Source: Alistipes sp. UBA934
GTDB lineage: Bacteria; Bacteroidota; Bacteroidia; Bacteroidales; Rikenellaceae
Length of the DNA stretch: 64,000 bases
Reading direction: 5' to 3'
Assembly: GCA_002293535.1 (NCBI GenBank)
Contig: DBDK01000008.1
Location: 337,880-401,879 of the forward strand
A program made the position numbers and the translations under genes. The notes below the pieces were generated by a model. The model was not told where the DNA came from. It made no database searches and saw only the letters and a program-made list of their open reading frames with translations. Position 1 is the stretch's first letter, and each line of letters starts with the position of its first letter. This document shows positions 16,955 to 25,303 of this stretch, piece after piece.

Positions 16955-17746
16955 ATGAGTGAAAGATTGATTTTTTTGACTAACGACGATGGTTTCGGTG
17001 CTCGCGGCCTAGAGCGTATGATCGAGGTGATGCGCCCGTTCGGACATATCGTCGTAGTTGCTCCGGAAACGACCCAGAGCGGTATGGCTCACGCGATAAC
17101 TATGTCCAACCCACTGTTTCTCAGAGAGGTGCGCAACGAACCCGGTCTCGAAGTTTACGCCTGCTCCGGCACTCCGGTCGATTGCGTGAAGATGGCTCTC
17201 GACCACCTGCTGCCCGACCGTAAGTTGGATTTGATCTGTTCGGGTATCAACCACGGCTCCAACGCTGCGATCAACGTTCTCTATTCTGGCACTATGGGCG
17301 CTGCGATCGAGGGTAGCTTTTACGACGTGCCATCGATCGGGTTTTCCCTTTCCGACCATTCGTTGGATGCCGATTTCGAGGCTGCCGGCGAGGTTGTGTA
17401 TCAGATCGTCAATGGGATACTGGAAGCGAAGACAAATTTTCCGGAAGTGCAACTTGCACCTTTGTGTCTCAATGTGAATATTCCCATCGGTCGTCCCGAA
17501 GACCTCAAGGGCATTAGGGTTTGCCGTCAGTGCCGGGGTTATTGGCGTGAGGAGTTTTTCATTCGTAAGAATCCGGCCGGCCGCGACTATTATTGGCTCA
17601 CTGGCGAATTCCAGAACCACGAACCCGACGCTACCGACACCGACGAGTGGGCCCTTGCTCACAACTATGTTTCGGTAGTGCCTATTCAGGTCGATCTCAC
17701 TAATCACACACAGGTAACTTCACTTGGCAAGATTCTTGATAAATAA
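16955..17746 (+). CDS. surE: 5'/3'-nucleotidase SurE
   Basis: A 263-residue metal-dependent nucleoside monophosphatase of stress and stationary phase. NDDG at residues 10-13, GTPVDCVKMAL, SGINHGSNAAINVLYSGTMGAAIEG and the later NVNIP are all family motifs. I chose the ATG at 16955, which places NDDG at the usual position; a codon 15 nt upstream would add five residues. The next gene starts 6 nt downstream. Confidence 0.96.
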   Translation: MSERLIFLTNDDGFGARGLERMIEVMRPFGHIVVVAPETTQSGMAHAITMSNPLFLREVRNEPGLEVYACSGTPVDCVKMALDHLLPDRKLDLICSGINHGSNAAINVLYSGTMGAAIEGSFYDVPSIGFSLSDHSLDADFEAAGEVVYQIVNGILEAKTNFPEVQLAPLCLNVNIPIGRPEDLKGIRVCRQCRGYWREEFFIRKNPAGRDYYWLTGEFQNHEPDATDTDEWALAHNYVSVVPIQVDLTNHTQVTSLGKILDK

Positions 17747-17752
17747 CAAGTT

Positions 17753-18700
17753 ATGACTCTAAAGATCCTTCTTATCGTCTCGATCCTGTTTCAGTTGGCG
17801 GCGACGGGCCTTGCCATCGGGCTTGTGAGAAAGACCAAGTTCAACTCCGTTTGGATTCTTTTCATCGTCGCATTGCTGTTGATGACCGCCTCTCGCGTGC
17901 TGCAGTTCATCCACTTCATTCCGCGAGGCGAGTCCTCGCCGTGGTTCGTTGCGCTCATTTGGATCGACATCGCCACCTCGCTTTGTATCACCGTTCTGTT
18001 ATTCAACGCACGACGGCTTGTGGAGTACATCGACCGACTGATTTTCCAGACCGGCCTCACTTCCAAACGCATACTTTCGGCTACTCTTCGCGCCGAGGAA
18101 CGGGAGCGCATCCGCTTTTCCAAAGAGCTTCACGACGGCTTGGGCCCGCTGCTTTCGTCTGCCAAGATGTCGCTTTCGGCACTTTCCCGTGAGGGTCAAT
18201 CGGCCGAAAATGTAGAGATTATCGACTCGGCCGGTTACGTCATTGACGAGGCCATCCGCTCTCTTCGCGAGATCTCCAACAACCTCAGCCCCCACGTTCT
18301 GGGTGAGTTCGGACTGGGCCGAGGCGTAGGTAATTTCATCAACCGCCTCTCCGGTATCCACGATATGCAGATCGACTATCGCACCAATCTTCGCGACGAG
18401 CGCTTCGATACCGACGTCGAAGTTGTCCTCTATCGGGTTATCTGCGAGTTGATTAACAACTCCCTCAAGCATTCCGGCGCCACCTCTGCCACGCTCGAAC
18501 TCACTTATGAGGACGGTACGGCCATCTCTTTGGATTACAGCGACAACGGTCGCGGATTCACCCCCTCGTCCGACGAGAGTTCGGGTATGGGCCTCGGTAA
18601 TATCGCCTCTCGTATCAATACTCTCAACGGTCACCTCGATATCGATAGCGCTCGCGGCAGCGGTATGCGCGCTCGCGCCCGCATCCAGCTTCGCCGATGA
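17753..18700 (+). CDS. sensor histidine kinase, NarL-type (HisKA_3)
   Basis: 315 residues. Three predicted membrane spans (about 4-24, 33-52, 65-86) with almost no extracytoplasmic domain, so it probably senses within the membrane or through a partner. HisKA_3 H-box FSKELHDGLGP with H127; ATPase motifs ELINNSLKHSG (N box), DNGRGF (G1) and GMGLGNI (G2). Paired by an ATGA overlap with the LuxR-type response regulator. The stimulus is unknown. Confidence 0.92.
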   Translation: MTLKILLIVSILFQLAATGLAIGLVRKTKFNSVWILFIVALLLMTASRVLQFIHFIPRGESSPWFVALIWIDIATSLCITVLLFNARRLVEYIDRLIFQTGLTSKRILSATLRAEERERIRFSKELHDGLGPLLSSAKMSLSALSREGQSAENVEIIDSAGYVIDEAIRSLREISNNLSPHVLGEFGLGRGVGNFINRLSGIHDMQIDYRTNLRDERFDTDVEVVLYRVICELINNSLKHSGATSATLELTYEDGTAISLDYSDNGRGFTPSSDESSGMGLGNIASRINTLNGHLDIDSARGSGMRARARIQLRR

Positions 18701-19311
18701 GCTCGCCCATCAGCATAATCCTTGTCGATGACCACCGGTTGTTCCGCGACGGCCTCAGGCGGCTTTTAGCATCCGATACCCGCTTCGAGGTTGTGGGCGA
18801 GGCTTCCAGCGGCGAAGAATTTCTCGAACTTGCAGAAGAGCTGTTTTCCCATAGCACGCAGCAGCCGGCGTTCCGGCTTGTTTTTATGGATATAGATATG
18901 CCCGGCATCGGCGGCATCGAGACCACCCGACGCGCACTGGAGCGTTGGCCCGACCTTCGCATCATCGCTCTCTCGATGCACGCCCAGCAGGAGTTCCAGG
19001 CCCCTATGATGGAAGCTGGCGCGGCAGGGTTTTTGCTCAAGGACTCTGATTTCGCACAGGTCACAGCGGCAGCACTCAGGGCCGTGGGCGAAAACACGCA
19101 ACACGATAATACAGAATCACTTAGCGAGCGCGAGATGGAGGTTCTCCCGTTGATCTGCCAGGGCCTTTCCACTCAACAGATCGCCGAGCGGCTCTTCATT
19201 TCCCGGCGCACCGTCGATAAGCACCGCGCTAATATCCTCGCCAAGACACTCTGTAACAACACTGCCAGCCTTGTGGTCTATGCAGTTAAAAATCAATTAA
19301 TTAAACTATAG
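18697..19311 (+). CDS. response regulator, LuxR/NarL family
   Basis: 204 residues. REC domain with acidic pocket D11/D12, phospho-acceptor D65 in FMDIDMPG, and LLKDSD as the conserved lysine. The C-terminal HTH (about 145-200) reads LSEREMEVLPLICQGLSTQQIAERLF and then ISRRTVDKHRANI. Cognate partner of the preceding kinase by overlap. Target genes are not indicated; the acetyltransferase that follows begins only 2 nt later. Confidence 0.94.
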   Translation: MSSPISIILVDDHRLFRDGLRRLLASDTRFEVVGEASSGEEFLELAEELFSHSTQQPAFRLVFMDIDMPGIGGIETTRRALERWPDLRIIALSMHAQQEFQAPMMEAGAAGFLLKDSDFAQVTAAALRAVGENTQHDNTESLSEREMEVLPLICQGLSTQQIAERLFISRRTVDKHRANILAKTLCNNTASLVVYAVKNQLIKL

Positions 19312-19313
19312 CA

Positions 19314-20132
19314 ATGGAGACAACGATCAAATCTTTCCCCCGCCAGCTCGAAACCCTTCACGAGAGGTGTTACCGCGAGGTACCGTCCAAGACGGGCGCT
19401 GTGGAGTTCCTCGGCGGCCTCGTTGCGCTGCTTTTTCCGGTCACCCACGGCCAGCTCCTCACGCTCGACGAGATCGAATACCGCTGGGCCGACCTTCAGT
19501 TGCACTTCAGTCGTCTCATCCATCCCGTTATTCCCGCCCACCAGAGCCGTTCCGAGACGACCAAACGTTTTTTCGCCTGCATTCCGGAACTATATCTCGA
19601 CCTTATAGAGGATGCGGAGATGTTCAACGAAAGCGACCCCGCGGCCCATTCGATGGAGGAGATAGTGCTCTCCTATCCGGGGTTCTATGCCATTATGGTT
19701 CACCGCTTTGCGCACGCCATTCACAACCTCGGCATTCCCATCCTTCCGCGCATCCTTTCCGAGCACGCCCACTCTCGCACCGGCATCGACATCCATCCCG
19801 GAGCCACCGTGGGGCGCCACTTTTACATCGACCACGGTACCGGCATCGTCATTGGGGAGACCTGCGTTATCGGCCAAAATGTTAAAATGTATCAGGGAGT
19901 TACACTCGGAGCCACGTTCGTCAAAAAGGAGCTCGAAGGTAAAAAGCGCCACCCCACGATCGAGGATAACGTCATTCTTTATGCCGGCTGCACGATCCTC
20001 GGCGGCGACACCGTCGTTGGCGCCGGCTCGATTATCGGCGGTAGCGTTTGGCTCACCGAAAGCGTCCCTGCCGGCACAAAAGTTTTTCATAAAGCCGACA
20101 TAATTACTACCTTTGCATCTGAACGCCTATAG
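19314..20132 (+). CDS. cysE: serine O-acetyltransferase (EpsC/CysE type)
   Basis: A 272-residue enzyme making O-acetylserine from serine and acetyl-CoA, the first step of cysteine synthesis. The N-terminal helical domain carries the EpsC-type pattern LEDAEMFNESDPAAHSMEEIVLSYPGFYAIMVHRFAH; the left-handed beta-helix has hexapeptide repeats from IDIHPGATVGRHFYIDHGTG through VIGETCVIG to the C-terminus. The catalytic His/Asp pair lies in FYIDHG. It follows the response regulator closely, though no functional link is evident. Confidence 0.92.
   Translation: METTIKSFPRQLETLHERCYREVPSKTGAVEFLGGLVALLFPVTHGQLLTLDEIEYRWADLQLHFSRLIHPVIPAHQSRSETTKRFFACIPELYLDLIEDAEMFNESDPAAHSMEEIVLSYPGFYAIMVHRFAHAIHNLGIPILPRILSEHAHSRTGIDIHPGATVGRHFYIDHGTGIVIGETCVIGQNVKMYQGVTLGATFVKKELEGKKRHPTIEDNVILYAGCTILGGDTVVGAGSIIGGSVWLTESVPAGTKVFHKADIITTFASERL
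20108..20115 (+). promoter_or_regulatory. -7 box TACCTTTG ahead of the KdgK-like kinase
   Basis: Exact TAnnTTTG in the last codons of cysE, 45 nt before the kinase ATG. Confidence 0.6.
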
Positions 20133-20160
20133 CAACAGCAACTGACTCATCCATAAATCT

Positions 20161-21264
20161 ATGATCATCAAGAAATCCCCACGTTGGGCGCTCGTTGTGC
20201 CGACCAGTATGGGCATTCGACTCACGGCAGCGCAGGCGGGCCAACCGGTTCAGTCGGGCACGGGCCTTGTTATGCAGGCAACCAGCGCTGAGAGCAACGT
20301 AGCCAGCATTTCGTCCTATTTGGGACTGCCTGTCAAGGCTTTAACTGCGTTTGTCAAAGGTAGCCCGATCGCCGCTTTCATCAAGGCGGAGCTTCGCGCT
20401 CGCGGCATCGAAGCCGAGGGGCCGGAAGTCGAACAAGGAGGGCCGTGGGGTTATCGTCATCAGATAAACATTGCCGATAGCGGCTTCGGCGCTCGCGGCC
20501 CTCGCGTTTGGAACGATCGCGCCGGCGAGGTGGGCAGAACGCTAAATATCAAGGACTTCGATCTCGATCGCCTGTTCGCTTCCGAGGGCGTCGGTATCCT
20601 TCATTTGTCGGGACTTATAGCCGCTCTTTCGCCCGAAACGGGACAATTCTGCCTCGAACTCGCCCACGCCGCACACAAAAACGGCACGTTGGTTTCGTTC
20701 GATCTGAACCACCGCGCAACTTTTTGGGAGGGGCGCGAAAAGGAGTTGGCGCAAATTTTCCACGAGATCGCTTCCCAGACCGATATATTAATAGGTAACG
20801 AAGAAGATTTCCAACTTGCTTTGGGCCTTGCCGGGCCTCCTGCGGGCGGCGAAGGACTTGGCGCCAAGATGGATGGCTTCAAGGCTATGATCGAAACTGC
20901 TCGCGCTAAATATCCTCAGACTCAAGTTTTTTCCACCACTCTTCGTGAAGTCTTGAGCGCCGGACGTCATCTTTGGGGTGCCGTGCTTTGGGCCGGCGAC
21001 GGGAACTCCGATACGGCCTCCTCCGGTCAGTGGTATCAGGTCGAACCACGCGAGATCACGGTACTCGATCGCATCGGCGGCGGAGATGGATTCGTAGGCG
21101 GAATGTTGTATGCCATATTGCGCGGTTGGGAACCCGAAAAGTGGATCCAGTTCGGTTGGGCAAGTGGAGCATTGGCCACAACTTTTCTCACTGACTACGC
21201 CCAACCTGCTGACGAACAGCAGATTTGGAGCGTCTGGAAAGGTAACGCAAGAGTTCTCCGCTAA
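20161..21264 (+). CDS. kdgK: PfkB-family sugar kinase, probable 2-dehydro-3-deoxygluconokinase
   Basis: A 367-residue ribokinase-fold kinase. SFDLNHRATFW and NEEDFQLALG match KDG kinases; the catalytic anion hole appears as RIGGGDGFVGG, with D in the GxGD motif as base. KdgK phosphorylates 2-keto-3-deoxygluconate to KDPG. Its neighbours (LarA-like epimerase, gnd, SDR) also act on C6 sugar acids, supporting the call, but other PfkB substrates such as fructose or gluconate analogues cannot be excluded. The stop is immediately followed by a hairpin repeat. Confidence 0.7.
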   Translation: MIIKKSPRWALVVPTSMGIRLTAAQAGQPVQSGTGLVMQATSAESNVASISSYLGLPVKALTAFVKGSPIAAFIKAELRARGIEAEGPEVEQGGPWGYRHQINIADSGFGARGPRVWNDRAGEVGRTLNIKDFDLDRLFASEGVGILHLSGLIAALSPETGQFCLELAHAAHKNGTLVSFDLNHRATFWEGREKELAQIFHEIASQTDILIGNEEDFQLALGLAGPPAGGEGLGAKMDGFKAMIETARAKYPQTQVFSTTLREVLSAGRHLWGAVLWAGDGNSDTASSGQWYQVEPREITVLDRIGGGDGFVGGMLYAILRGWEPEKWIQFGWASGALATTFLTDYAQPADEQQIWSVWKGNARVLR

Positions 21265-21288
21265 GCCGGAACGCCGGTAGCGATTTTT
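21265..21288 (+). repeat. dispersed 3'-end hairpin repeat, copy B
   Basis: GCCGG-AACG-CCGGT then AGCGATTTTT, directly after the TAA of the kinase gene. The terminal C-to-T change turns a G-C pair into G-U, so the hairpin is kept in RNA. Confidence 0.85.
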
Positions 21289-21299
21289 GGTTTGACAGT

Positions 21300-22598
21300 A
21301 TGATTTTTTTCAGTCAAGGAGCCCCTGAGCGGGCATTCACGGGAGAGGAGCTTCGTGAGGCAGTTTTTGCCTCGCTCGAAAAGTTGGGGTCGCGCCGAAA
21401 AGTTTTGGTTATTCCGCCCGACTTCACGCGGCTATTTTCACGTGCCGGTGAGATAACTCGCTACATATATGACTTTTATGGCGACGCTATAACGGATATT
21501 TTACCCGCCCTCGGCACCCATTTTGCGATGACCCCTGAGGAGATCGAGCGGATGTTCCCTGGCGTGCCCTCTACACTTTTTCGCGTTCACGACTGGCGCA
21601 AAGACGTTGTCACTCTGGGAGTTATCCCTGCTGAGATTGTCGGCCAAATTACCGGCGGCGTGGTCGATTATCCTTGGCCCGCGCAGGTCAATCGCCTGCT
21701 CGTGGAGGGTGGTCACGACCTTATTCTCTCTGTGGGCCAAGTGGTTCCGCACGAAGTACTGGGGATGGCCAACTACAATAAGAATATTTTCATAGGCACG
21801 GGGGGCGCCGAAGGAATCAACCGTAGCCATTTTATCGGCGCGGCTTATGGTATGGAGCGTGTGATGGGTGTTGCACAAAACCCTGTACGACAGGTGCTTA
21901 ACTACGCCTCCGAACATTTTGCCGCCCATCTGCCGATCGTTTATATGCAGACCGTGGTGGGACGTGCAAATGCCTCAGAGCGAGCGCAAGGCACTGATGG
22001 GCTACAACTTCGTGGATTTTTCGCGGGTGACGACTCCGAGTGCTTCGAGCGGGCGGCTGAACTCTCGCTGAAAGTCAATTTTCAGACGGTGGAACGTCCT
22101 CTGACGAAGGTAGTCGTGTGGCTCGATCCGGAAGAATTCCGCTCCACCTGGCTTGGCAACAAGAGCATCTACCGCACACGGATGGCTATTGCGGATGGAG
22201 GCGAGCTGTTGGTGCTGGCACCGGGGTTGAAGCAGTTCGGTGAAGATGCCGATAATGACCTACTTATACGCAAATACGGCTACCGAACGACGCCAGAAGT
22301 GATGGAACTCGTGAAAACTCCAGGCAATGAACTTGCCGACAATCTGGGAGTTGCAGCACACCTGATCCACGGAACCTCGGAGGGTCGTTTCCGGATAGTT
22401 TATGCTCCGGGCCACCTTACGCGCCAAGAGATAGAAAGTGTGGGCTTCGAGTGGGCCGATCTCGACGAAATGATGCAACGTTATAATCCACACCAACTTA
22501 GCGACGGTTGGAATACCATAGCAGGCAACGACGATGGTGCCCTCGACGAGGAGATCTTTTTCATCTCCAATCCCGCGATAGGCTTATGGAAGAATTAA
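21300..22598 (+). CDS. LarA-family nickel-pincer 2-hydroxyacid racemase/epimerase
   Basis: 432 residues, DUF2088/LarA fold. Compared with Lactiplantibacillus LarA, all key positions line up: D41 with T43/R44 in PDFTRL (D72 region), H74 in GTHFAMTPEE (H108), H151 in VPHEVLG (H174, nickel ligand), K161 (K184, covalent pincer cofactor; same 10-residue spacing) and H177 (H200, nickel ligand; same 26-residue spacing). LarA relatives include lactate, malate and phenyllactate racemases and D-gluconate 2-epimerase. The sugar-acid neighbours suggest an aldonate epimerase, an inference. The larB/larC/larE genes that make the cofactor are not in the window. Confidence 0.85.
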   Translation: MIFFSQGAPERAFTGEELREAVFASLEKLGSRRKVLVIPPDFTRLFSRAGEITRYIYDFYGDAITDILPALGTHFAMTPEEIERMFPGVPSTLFRVHDWRKDVVTLGVIPAEIVGQITGGVVDYPWPAQVNRLLVEGGHDLILSVGQVVPHEVLGMANYNKNIFIGTGGAEGINRSHFIGAAYGMERVMGVAQNPVRQVLNYASEHFAAHLPIVYMQTVVGRANASERAQGTDGLQLRGFFAGDDSECFERAAELSLKVNFQTVERPLTKVVVWLDPEEFRSTWLGNKSIYRTRMAIADGGELLVLAPGLKQFGEDADNDLLIRKYGYRTTPEVMELVKTPGNELADNLGVAAHLIHGTSEGRFRIVYAPGHLTRQEIESVGFEWADLDEMMQRYNPHQLSDGWNTIAGNDDGALDEEIFFISNPAIGLWKN

Positions 22599-22722
22599 CC
22601 GAGCGCAACAGCGCAAGCTCAATGACTCAAGTCCGCTGGTCAGACGCAGGTTGCCGCGGAAAATCTGAAGGAATTAAAAAATTTAACTTTAGCAATAACT
22701 AAAAATTTAAATAATTTAACTT
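22599..22722. other. AT-rich intergenic gap ahead of gnd
   Basis: A 124-bp gap. The right half is strongly AT-rich and holds TAACTTTA at 22684-22691, one base off the -7 consensus, a possible gnd promoter. I see no RNA gene, riboswitch or clear hairpin. It lies close to the place where the strand composition changes sign; I found no DnaA-box-like sequences here. Confidence 0.4.
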
Positions 22723-24201
22723 ATGAAAGCAGACATCGGCCTGATAGGGCTGGCGGTTATGGGCGAAAATCTCGTCCTGAATATGGAGAGCAAGGGTTTT
22801 CGTGTCGCCGTGTTTAACCGAACCACCTCCAAGGTGAAAACCTTCGTCGAAGGACGCGGAAAACTTAAAAAATTTAACCCGGCATACTCACTGGAGGAGC
22901 TCGTGGCCAATTTGGAGCGCCCACGAAAGGTGATGATGCTGGTGAAGGCGGGCTCGGCAGTAGATGATTTCATCGAACAACTCATCCCGTTGCTCGAACC
23001 GGGCGACGTGATCATCGACGGAGGAAACACCCACTTCCCGGATACCATCAGGCGTACGAAATACGTTGAGAGTAAGGGACTTCTATACATAGGCACGGGT
23101 GTTTCGGGCGGCGAAGAGGGAGCTCTGCTGGGCCCTTCGATGATGCCCGGAGGATCACCCGAAGCGTGGCCTCTGGTGAAACCTATTTTTCAGAGTATCA
23201 GCGCGAAAGTCGATGGGCAGCCCTGTTGCGACTGGGTTGGTTCGGATGGTGCAGGCCACTTCGTGAAGATGGTGCACAATGGCATCGAATATGGCGATAT
23301 GCAGCTGATCTGTGAGGCCTATCAGATTATGCGCGACGGGCTGGGAATGACGGCGGGCGAGATGTCGGAGGTTTTCGGCGAGTGGAATCGCGGCGAACTG
23401 GACAGCTATCTCATTGAAATTACGAGAGATATACTCGCCTACAAGGACGCCGAGGGACAGTATGTTGTCGATCATATTCTCGACGCGGCGGGTCAAAAGG
23501 GCACGGGCAAATGGACCGGTGTTTCGGCGCTGGAACTCGGTGTGCCTCTGACACTTATCGCCGAAGCTGTCTTCGCACGCTGCCTGTCGTCACAAAAAGA
23601 TGAACGGGTTCTGGCAAGCCAAAGATTTACGGGGCCGGAGAACGCAGGGACTGGCTCGGCGGGCTCTGGGACGAGGGGTTTTGTGGGCGACCGTAAGGCG
23701 TTTTTGGATGACCTGCGACAAGCTCTATATGCCTCGAAGATAGTCTCTTACGCGCAAGGATATCTGCTGATGCGTGAGGCTGCCAAAGAGTATGGCTGGG
23801 CGCTGGATTACGGCTCGATAGCACTGATGTGGCGCGGGGGTTGCATAATCCGTTCGGCATTTTTGAGCAAGATCAAGGAGGCTTTCGAGCGCAACGGAGA
23901 ACTAAGTAACTTGCTGATGGACAACTTCTTTGCCGAAAAAGTACAGGCCTCGCAAGCGGCGTGGCGCAGGGTTTTGGTGGCTGCAATGGAGGGCGGAATT
24001 CCGGTGCCGTCGATGGCCGCAGCACTGACATATTTCGATGGCTACAGATGCAAAAGCCTGCCAGCCAACCTGTTACAAGCCCAAAGAGACTACTTCGGCG
24101 CCCACACCTACGAGCGCACGGACAGGCCAAGGGGCGAATTTTTCCACACCAACTGGACAGGACGCGGCGGCGATACAGCCTCCTCGGCATATAACGTATA
24201 G
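22723..24201 (+). CDS. gnd: 6-phosphogluconate dehydrogenase, decarboxylating
   Basis: A 492-residue NADP-dependent enzyme converting 6-phosphogluconate to ribulose 5-phosphate and CO2. N-terminal Rossmann LIGLAVMGENL, DGGNTHFPDT, GVSGGEEGALLGPSMMPGG, and the catalytic HFVKMVHNGIEYGDMQ. The C-terminal tail GAHTYERTDRPRGEFFHTNW is intact. The next gene, an SDR, begins 4 nt after the stop. Placed with KdgK and LarA-like genes, it may receive gluconate-derived carbon. Confidence 0.96.
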   Translation: MKADIGLIGLAVMGENLVLNMESKGFRVAVFNRTTSKVKTFVEGRGKLKKFNPAYSLEELVANLERPRKVMMLVKAGSAVDDFIEQLIPLLEPGDVIIDGGNTHFPDTIRRTKYVESKGLLYIGTGVSGGEEGALLGPSMMPGGSPEAWPLVKPIFQSISAKVDGQPCCDWVGSDGAGHFVKMVHNGIEYGDMQLICEAYQIMRDGLGMTAGEMSEVFGEWNRGELDSYLIEITRDILAYKDAEGQYVVDHILDAAGQKGTGKWTGVSALELGVPLTLIAEAVFARCLSSQKDERVLASQRFTGPENAGTGSAGSGTRGFVGDRKAFLDDLRQALYASKIVSYAQGYLLMREAAKEYGWALDYGSIALMWRGGCIIRSAFLSKIKEAFERNGELSNLLMDNFFAEKVQASQAAWRRVLVAAMEGGIPVPSMAAALTYFDGYRCKSLPANLLQAQRDYFGAHTYERTDRPRGEFFHTNWTGRGGDTASSAYNV

Positions 24202-24205
24202 TGCT

Positions 24206-25036
24206 ATGAATGAATTATTTAGTGTGGCCGGAAAGGTCGTAGTGATCACTGGCGGCACGGGAGTTTTGGGCATTGGGATGGTGCGCCATTTTGCCACCGA
24301 AGGAGCGCGCGTGGTCGTATTGGGACGGAATGTGGAAAAGGCTCAGGCGCTGGTCGATGAGGTTACGGCGGCGGGCGGTGGGCGCAATGGAGGCGACAAC
24401 GCAATGGCCTTGCACTGTGATGTAACTGACACAGAGAATGTTAAAGCAAGCTATAATGCCGTGATGGAGCGATACGGACGGGTCGATGTGCTGATAAACG
24501 GTGCGGGAGGAAACGTGGCCGGAGCGACGATCGCGCCCGACAAGACAATATTCGATCTCGATCAGGCGGCGATGCGCGCGGTGGTGGATCTGAATTTCTT
24601 CGGAACCCTCATACCCACAATGATTTACGCGCGCGCAATGGCCGAGCAAAAAGAGGGTTCGATAATCAACGTGGCCAGCGAATCGGCCCTGAGACCCCTC
24701 ACGAGAGTGGCAGGTTACGGGGCCGCAAAGGCGGCGGTGGTCAATCTAACCAAGTATCTGTGCGGCGAACTGGCGACTAAATTCGGGCCGAGACTGAGGG
24801 TGAACGCGATCGCGCCGGGGTTCTTCCTCACAGAGCAAAATCGAACACTACTGACCAACCCAGACGGCAGCTTAACACCTCGTGCTGAGACGATTATAGC
24901 CCACACGCCGTTCGGACGATTCGGCGAACCGGAAGAAATTCTGGGGACATTACAGTGGCTGGCCAGCGACGCCTCCAAGTTCGTTTCGGGCACACTGACG
25001 GTGATCGACGGCGGGTTCGACGCTTTTTCCATCTGA
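24206..25036 (+). CDS. SDR oxidoreductase, probable mannonate/fructuronate-type
   Basis: A 276-residue short-chain dehydrogenase. Cofactor loop TGGTGVLGIG, LINGAGGN, catalytic Ser in NVASESALR and the YxxxK motif in GYGAAKAA; the C-terminus WLASDASKFVSGTLTVIDGGF is classical. An SDR-type D-mannonate oxidoreductase (fructuronate reductase) is the commonest annotation for relatives of this length with a 'PLTRVAGYGAAK' active site, and the sugar-acid neighbours agree, but substrate is an inference. I chose the ATG at 24206; an upstream frame extension overlaps gnd and has no motif. Confidence 0.82.
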   Translation: MNELFSVAGKVVVITGGTGVLGIGMVRHFATEGARVVVLGRNVEKAQALVDEVTAAGGGRNGGDNAMALHCDVTDTENVKASYNAVMERYGRVDVLINGAGGNVAGATIAPDKTIFDLDQAAMRAVVDLNFFGTLIPTMIYARAMAEQKEGSIINVASESALRPLTRVAGYGAAKAAVVNLTKYLCGELATKFGPRLRVNAIAPGFFLTEQNRTLLTNPDGSLTPRAETIIAHTPFGRFGEPEEILGTLQWLASDASKFVSGTLTVIDGGFDAFSI

Positions 25037-25064
25037 GCCGAGTTGGATATTTGAAAAAAGTGTG

Positions 25065-25072
25065 TATATTTG
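25065..25072 (+). promoter_or_regulatory. -7 box TATATTTG for tRNA-Leu
   Basis: Exact TAnnTTTG 28 nt before the tRNA. A small inverted repeat CCGAAAA/TTTTCGG (25077-25092) lies between promoter and mature 5' end. Confidence 0.65.
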
Positions 25073-25100
25073 CAGTCCGAAAATCTTTTCGGGAGTCTAT

Positions 25101-25184
25101 GCCCAGGTGGTGGAATTGGTAGACACGCTACTTTGAGGGGGTAGTGCCGGTTACGGTGTGTGAGTTCAAATCTCGTCCTGGGTA
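25101..25184 (+). tRNA. tRNA-Leu (anticodon GAG)
   Basis: 84 nt. The acceptor arm GCCCAGG pairs with CCTGGGT (first pair G-U), discriminator A. D-loop TGGTGGAATTGGTAGACACG, anticodon arm CTACT-TTGAGGG-GGTAG with anticodon GAG reading CUC/CUU, a long variable arm as in class II tRNAs, and T-loop GTTCAAATC. CCA is not encoded. The 3' end is duplicated at 30916-30931, marking insertion of a mobile element; the tRNA itself remains intact. Confidence 0.96.
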
Positions 25185-25185
25185 C
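25170..25185 (+). repeat. att repeat, left (tRNA 3' end)
   Basis: ATCTCGTCCTGGGTAC, the 3' part of tRNA-Leu plus one base, identical to 30916-30931. Probable attL of the element. Confidence 0.85.
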
Positions 25186-25232
25186 AGTGAAAGTGGCTTG
25201 CAAGCGATTGCGGGCCATTTTTCATTTCTGCC

Positions 25233-25259
25233 GTGTCCGCACGGTGTCCGCATTTTTGG
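25233..25259 (+). repeat. probable arm-type integrase sites, left
   Basis: Two copies of GTGTCCGCA (25233-25241 and 25244-25252) followed by TTTTTGG. The same arrangement, GTGTCCGCA-cc-GTGTCCGCATTTTTG, is at 30771-30797. Confidence 0.65.
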
Positions 25260-25303
25260 AAAAGATAAAAATCGCATAAAAAATATTTGCGCGGGAGAGG
25301 AAA

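Noticed and set aside
22599..22722. AT-rich gap as replication origin
   Set aside because: Tempting because of the nearby composition shift, but no DnaA-box-like 9-mers, no iterons and no dnaA or parAB neighbours.
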